From Mastigamoeba balamuthi (lineage: Eukaryota > Evosea > Mastigamoebida > Mastigamoebidae), in contig CACRSC010000016.1 of NCBI GenBank assembly GCA_902651635.1, positions 374,703 through 419,176 of the forward strand: a DNA stretch of 44,474 bases. Direction: 5' to 3'. Below, one piece after another: positions 42,723 to 44,474 of this stretch. Each line of letters opens with the position of its first letter. The stretch's first letter is position 1. Below the pieces are notes generated by a model. That model saw only the letters and a program-made list of their open reading frames with translations, did not search any database and was not told the origin of the DNA. The position numbers and the translations under genes were made by a program.

Positions 42723-43166
42723 GATCAAAGGTTCATTGAATGATATTGGTCTCGTTCCATCAAAGAGACCAATAAAACGAACGAAGGCCTAATTTTCGAT
42801 AGCTCAAGGCGAAGTGCCCGTCATTCAAGAAGAGGTGATAAAAGGGACCAAAGCAAACGATCGGCGAGCTCCGATTGCCCACGAGCGACGTAGCAACCCT
42901 CCTTGAGAGCCTCCGTGCCGTCGGGTGCTGGTGCTTCGCAAGAAACAAGTAAATAATCGCGGGCAATATCAGAAGAGCACTGCATTCCTCTGTTTCCGGG
43001 TGTTGCTCAATTGAGGCTCCCACCGCGATTCGCGAGTCCCACTCAAATTCAAACGCGGGTCCACGTCACAGCCCGCAGATCCCCCAGCCATTTTCGAAAA
43101 AGCGAGGCAAAAGCCAGAGCACCCATCCACTCAGCAGCCGACCCTTTGCTTTCCTTTCGTTTCCGC
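42723..43166. other. Upstream region, no gene seen
   Basis: A short inverted pair TTGGTCTC...GAGACCAA lies at 42746-42774. The rest is unique and should include the promoter of the downstream gene; I identify no element. Confidence 0.35.
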
Positions 43167-44474
43167 ATGACTACTCTCACTCTGGTCTCCCTCCTCCTCT
43201 ACCTCGGCGCCCTCGCCACCCTCCTCGTCCTCCCCATCTCGCCCCCCTCAGCGGCGGCGGCACGCGGCGCTTGCAGGGCGCTGGTGCAGCCCGCGGACTC
43301 GGTCGACGGCCCGAGCAACGAGCAGAACTCCGGCACGAGCGGCATCGTCTCGTTCTTCGACTCGTTCGACTCGGACTCGAGCAACTCGGAGGGGTCGCAG
43401 GGCCTCCCCTCCACCTCCCTCATCGGCCGGCACGCCCGCACTCTCCGCAAACTCCCATTCGGGGACGTGGGGGGGCGTGGGATCGCAGATTGCGAATCGT
43501 AATAACCGGCATCGGATTCAACGAAGCAGCTCAATTGTGTTGGGGCCCGCGGAAAATGTCGCGGCTGAATAAAAAACAAGCGCTGTGTCTCTGTGCTGGG
43601 CTCTCTCCGCGCTGGCGGCACAAGTTGTTCTCACGGACCGGGGGCCTCCGGAGCAGCTGTGCGATCGCGTGCGGGTTCATCGCGGCCGGCATCGTGGCTG
43701 GCGTGGTGCTCTGCTCGACTGTGGCGCACCGTGATAGCTGGGCCCGTCGCACGTGAGCTCACGCAGACCCAACTCCCCAACGCCCCTTCCCAAGTGCCGT
43801 TAGCTCACACTGGGAGGCGCGCGACGAGCAGAGCCAGTGCAGAGGACAACGCCGCGGATGACGCGAAGAAGTGCCTCGACGAGTCGTCGGTGGGTGCGGA
43901 CATGGCAGTGTCCTCGGGTAGTGGGGGAGCAGACTCGGACACGCCCAACAGCTTCTCCAGCGACACCAGCAGTCAGAACTGGTCATCGAGGGCAACGCGG
44001 CCGAGGACTCGGCGCTCTCGCTCCCCGCACCTCCTTCGTCGTCGGCAGCGAGCGCGTCTGGGGGCGGCGACGCGATGGACCCCTGCGACAGCGGGGCAGC
44101 GGACGTGGTCACGCCCCGCAGCCAACACGCACAGGACGACAACCAGATCACGGGCACCGACGACCGCAGCGTCAACAGCGGTTACGTCAGCGACGACCGC
44201 ATCGCAGGCGACGCCAGCTACGACCAGACCCCGGCGAGCAGCAGCGGAGGGCAGTCGGAGGACAGCCCAGCGAGGGAGGCCACCCTCTCTGAGACGGCGC
44301 CCCAGTGCGCAGCTGCCGACGCGACCTCGGAGCAGCAACCGGCCAGGCGTACGCGGCGATGGGGAGCGCAAGGTGTGGTGGCGGCTGATGGCGGAGCTGC
44401 AGGGAAGCAGAAGGGCGTTCGCGAGGCTGAGCGCCGAGTTCGAGGGGCGCAGCTCGCTGGCGCCTGAGGAGGCC
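43167..44474 (+). CDS. Secreted or membrane protein, partial
   Basis: ATG 43167 opens a signal peptide or first membrane helix (MTTLTLVSLLLYLGALATLL) followed by a Ser/Asp-rich stretch (SFFDSFDSDSSNSEGSQG). A later exon (about 43638-43755) encodes a second helix (AIACGFIAAGIVAGVVLCST) and ends at a clear donor (CAC|GTGAGC). Another exon (about 43836-43980) is acidic and Ser-rich (ADSDTPNSFSSDTSSQN). The sequence then continues to the window edge, where GDGERKVWWRLMAELQGSRR and FARLSAEFEGRSSLAPEEA look truly coding. The gene is incomplete at its 3' end. Exon edges are approximate and no family is recognised. Confidence 0.45.

Noticed and set aside
42760-43023. An 87-codon minus-strand frame upstream of the last gene
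   Set aside because: No motif and no plausible splice partners; it is likely chance.

Overview
This window looks like nuclear DNA of a GC-rich, intron-dense unicellular eukaryote. The introns are mostly 45-100 bp, GT-AG, and often carry a CTAAT-like branch site. My best guess is an amoebozoan, possibly a flagellated Archamoeba such as Mastigamoeba. That rests on three things: a TBCCD1 homologue (centrosome or basal-body protein), a TKL-type receptor kinase with Cys-rich ectodomain, and GC-rich genes mixed with AT-rich mobile DNA. The species is an inference and is not proven by any single sequence.

Left, 1-15.5 kb. One arm of a ~1 kb inverted repeat (1-945) is followed by a compact island of five or six ordinary genes: a LysM + UBA-like protein (minus), TBCCD1 (plus), a secreted histidine acid phosphatase (plus), a secreted GH62 arabinofuranosidase (minus), a T1/BTB + SPRY-like protein (minus) and a THH1/TOM1/TOM3-like multi-pass membrane protein (plus). 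Two of them, GH62 and the phosphatase, suggest a phagotroph or saprotroph that digests plant or fungal matter.

Middle, 15.5-35.4 kb. This is a nest of mobile DNA. The second arm of the inverted repeat (about 16035-17015) opens a degraded outer element with a C2HC finger, decayed reading frames and a coiled-coil gene. Into it are inserted two related transposons in tandem, A (20692-26208) and B (26232-33656). They share 39-bp terminal inverted repeats bounded by ATAT. Each carries, on the plus strand, a piggyBac-like transposase followed by a domain resembling a ubiquitin-specific protease, and on the minus strand a multi-exon accessory gene of unknown function. A 363-bp non-autonomous element (C) with the same ends sits inside B's transposase. 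A third, rearranged transposase fragment lies at 34925-35445.

Right, 35.4-44.5 kb. A receptor-like kinase (LRR, DUF4215-type Cys-rich repeats, PSI-like repeats, one membrane span, kinase) lies on the minus strand. After it come a RapGAP-domain fragment with an in-frame stop, a short GC-rich gene that looks cut by an insertion carrying unknown ORFs, a long foldback element, and the 5' part of a secreted or membrane protein that runs off the end.

The most unusual content is the pairing of a piggyBac-like transposase with a deubiquitinase-like domain and a conserved accessory protein with a basic, chromatin-like tail, in two diverged copies.
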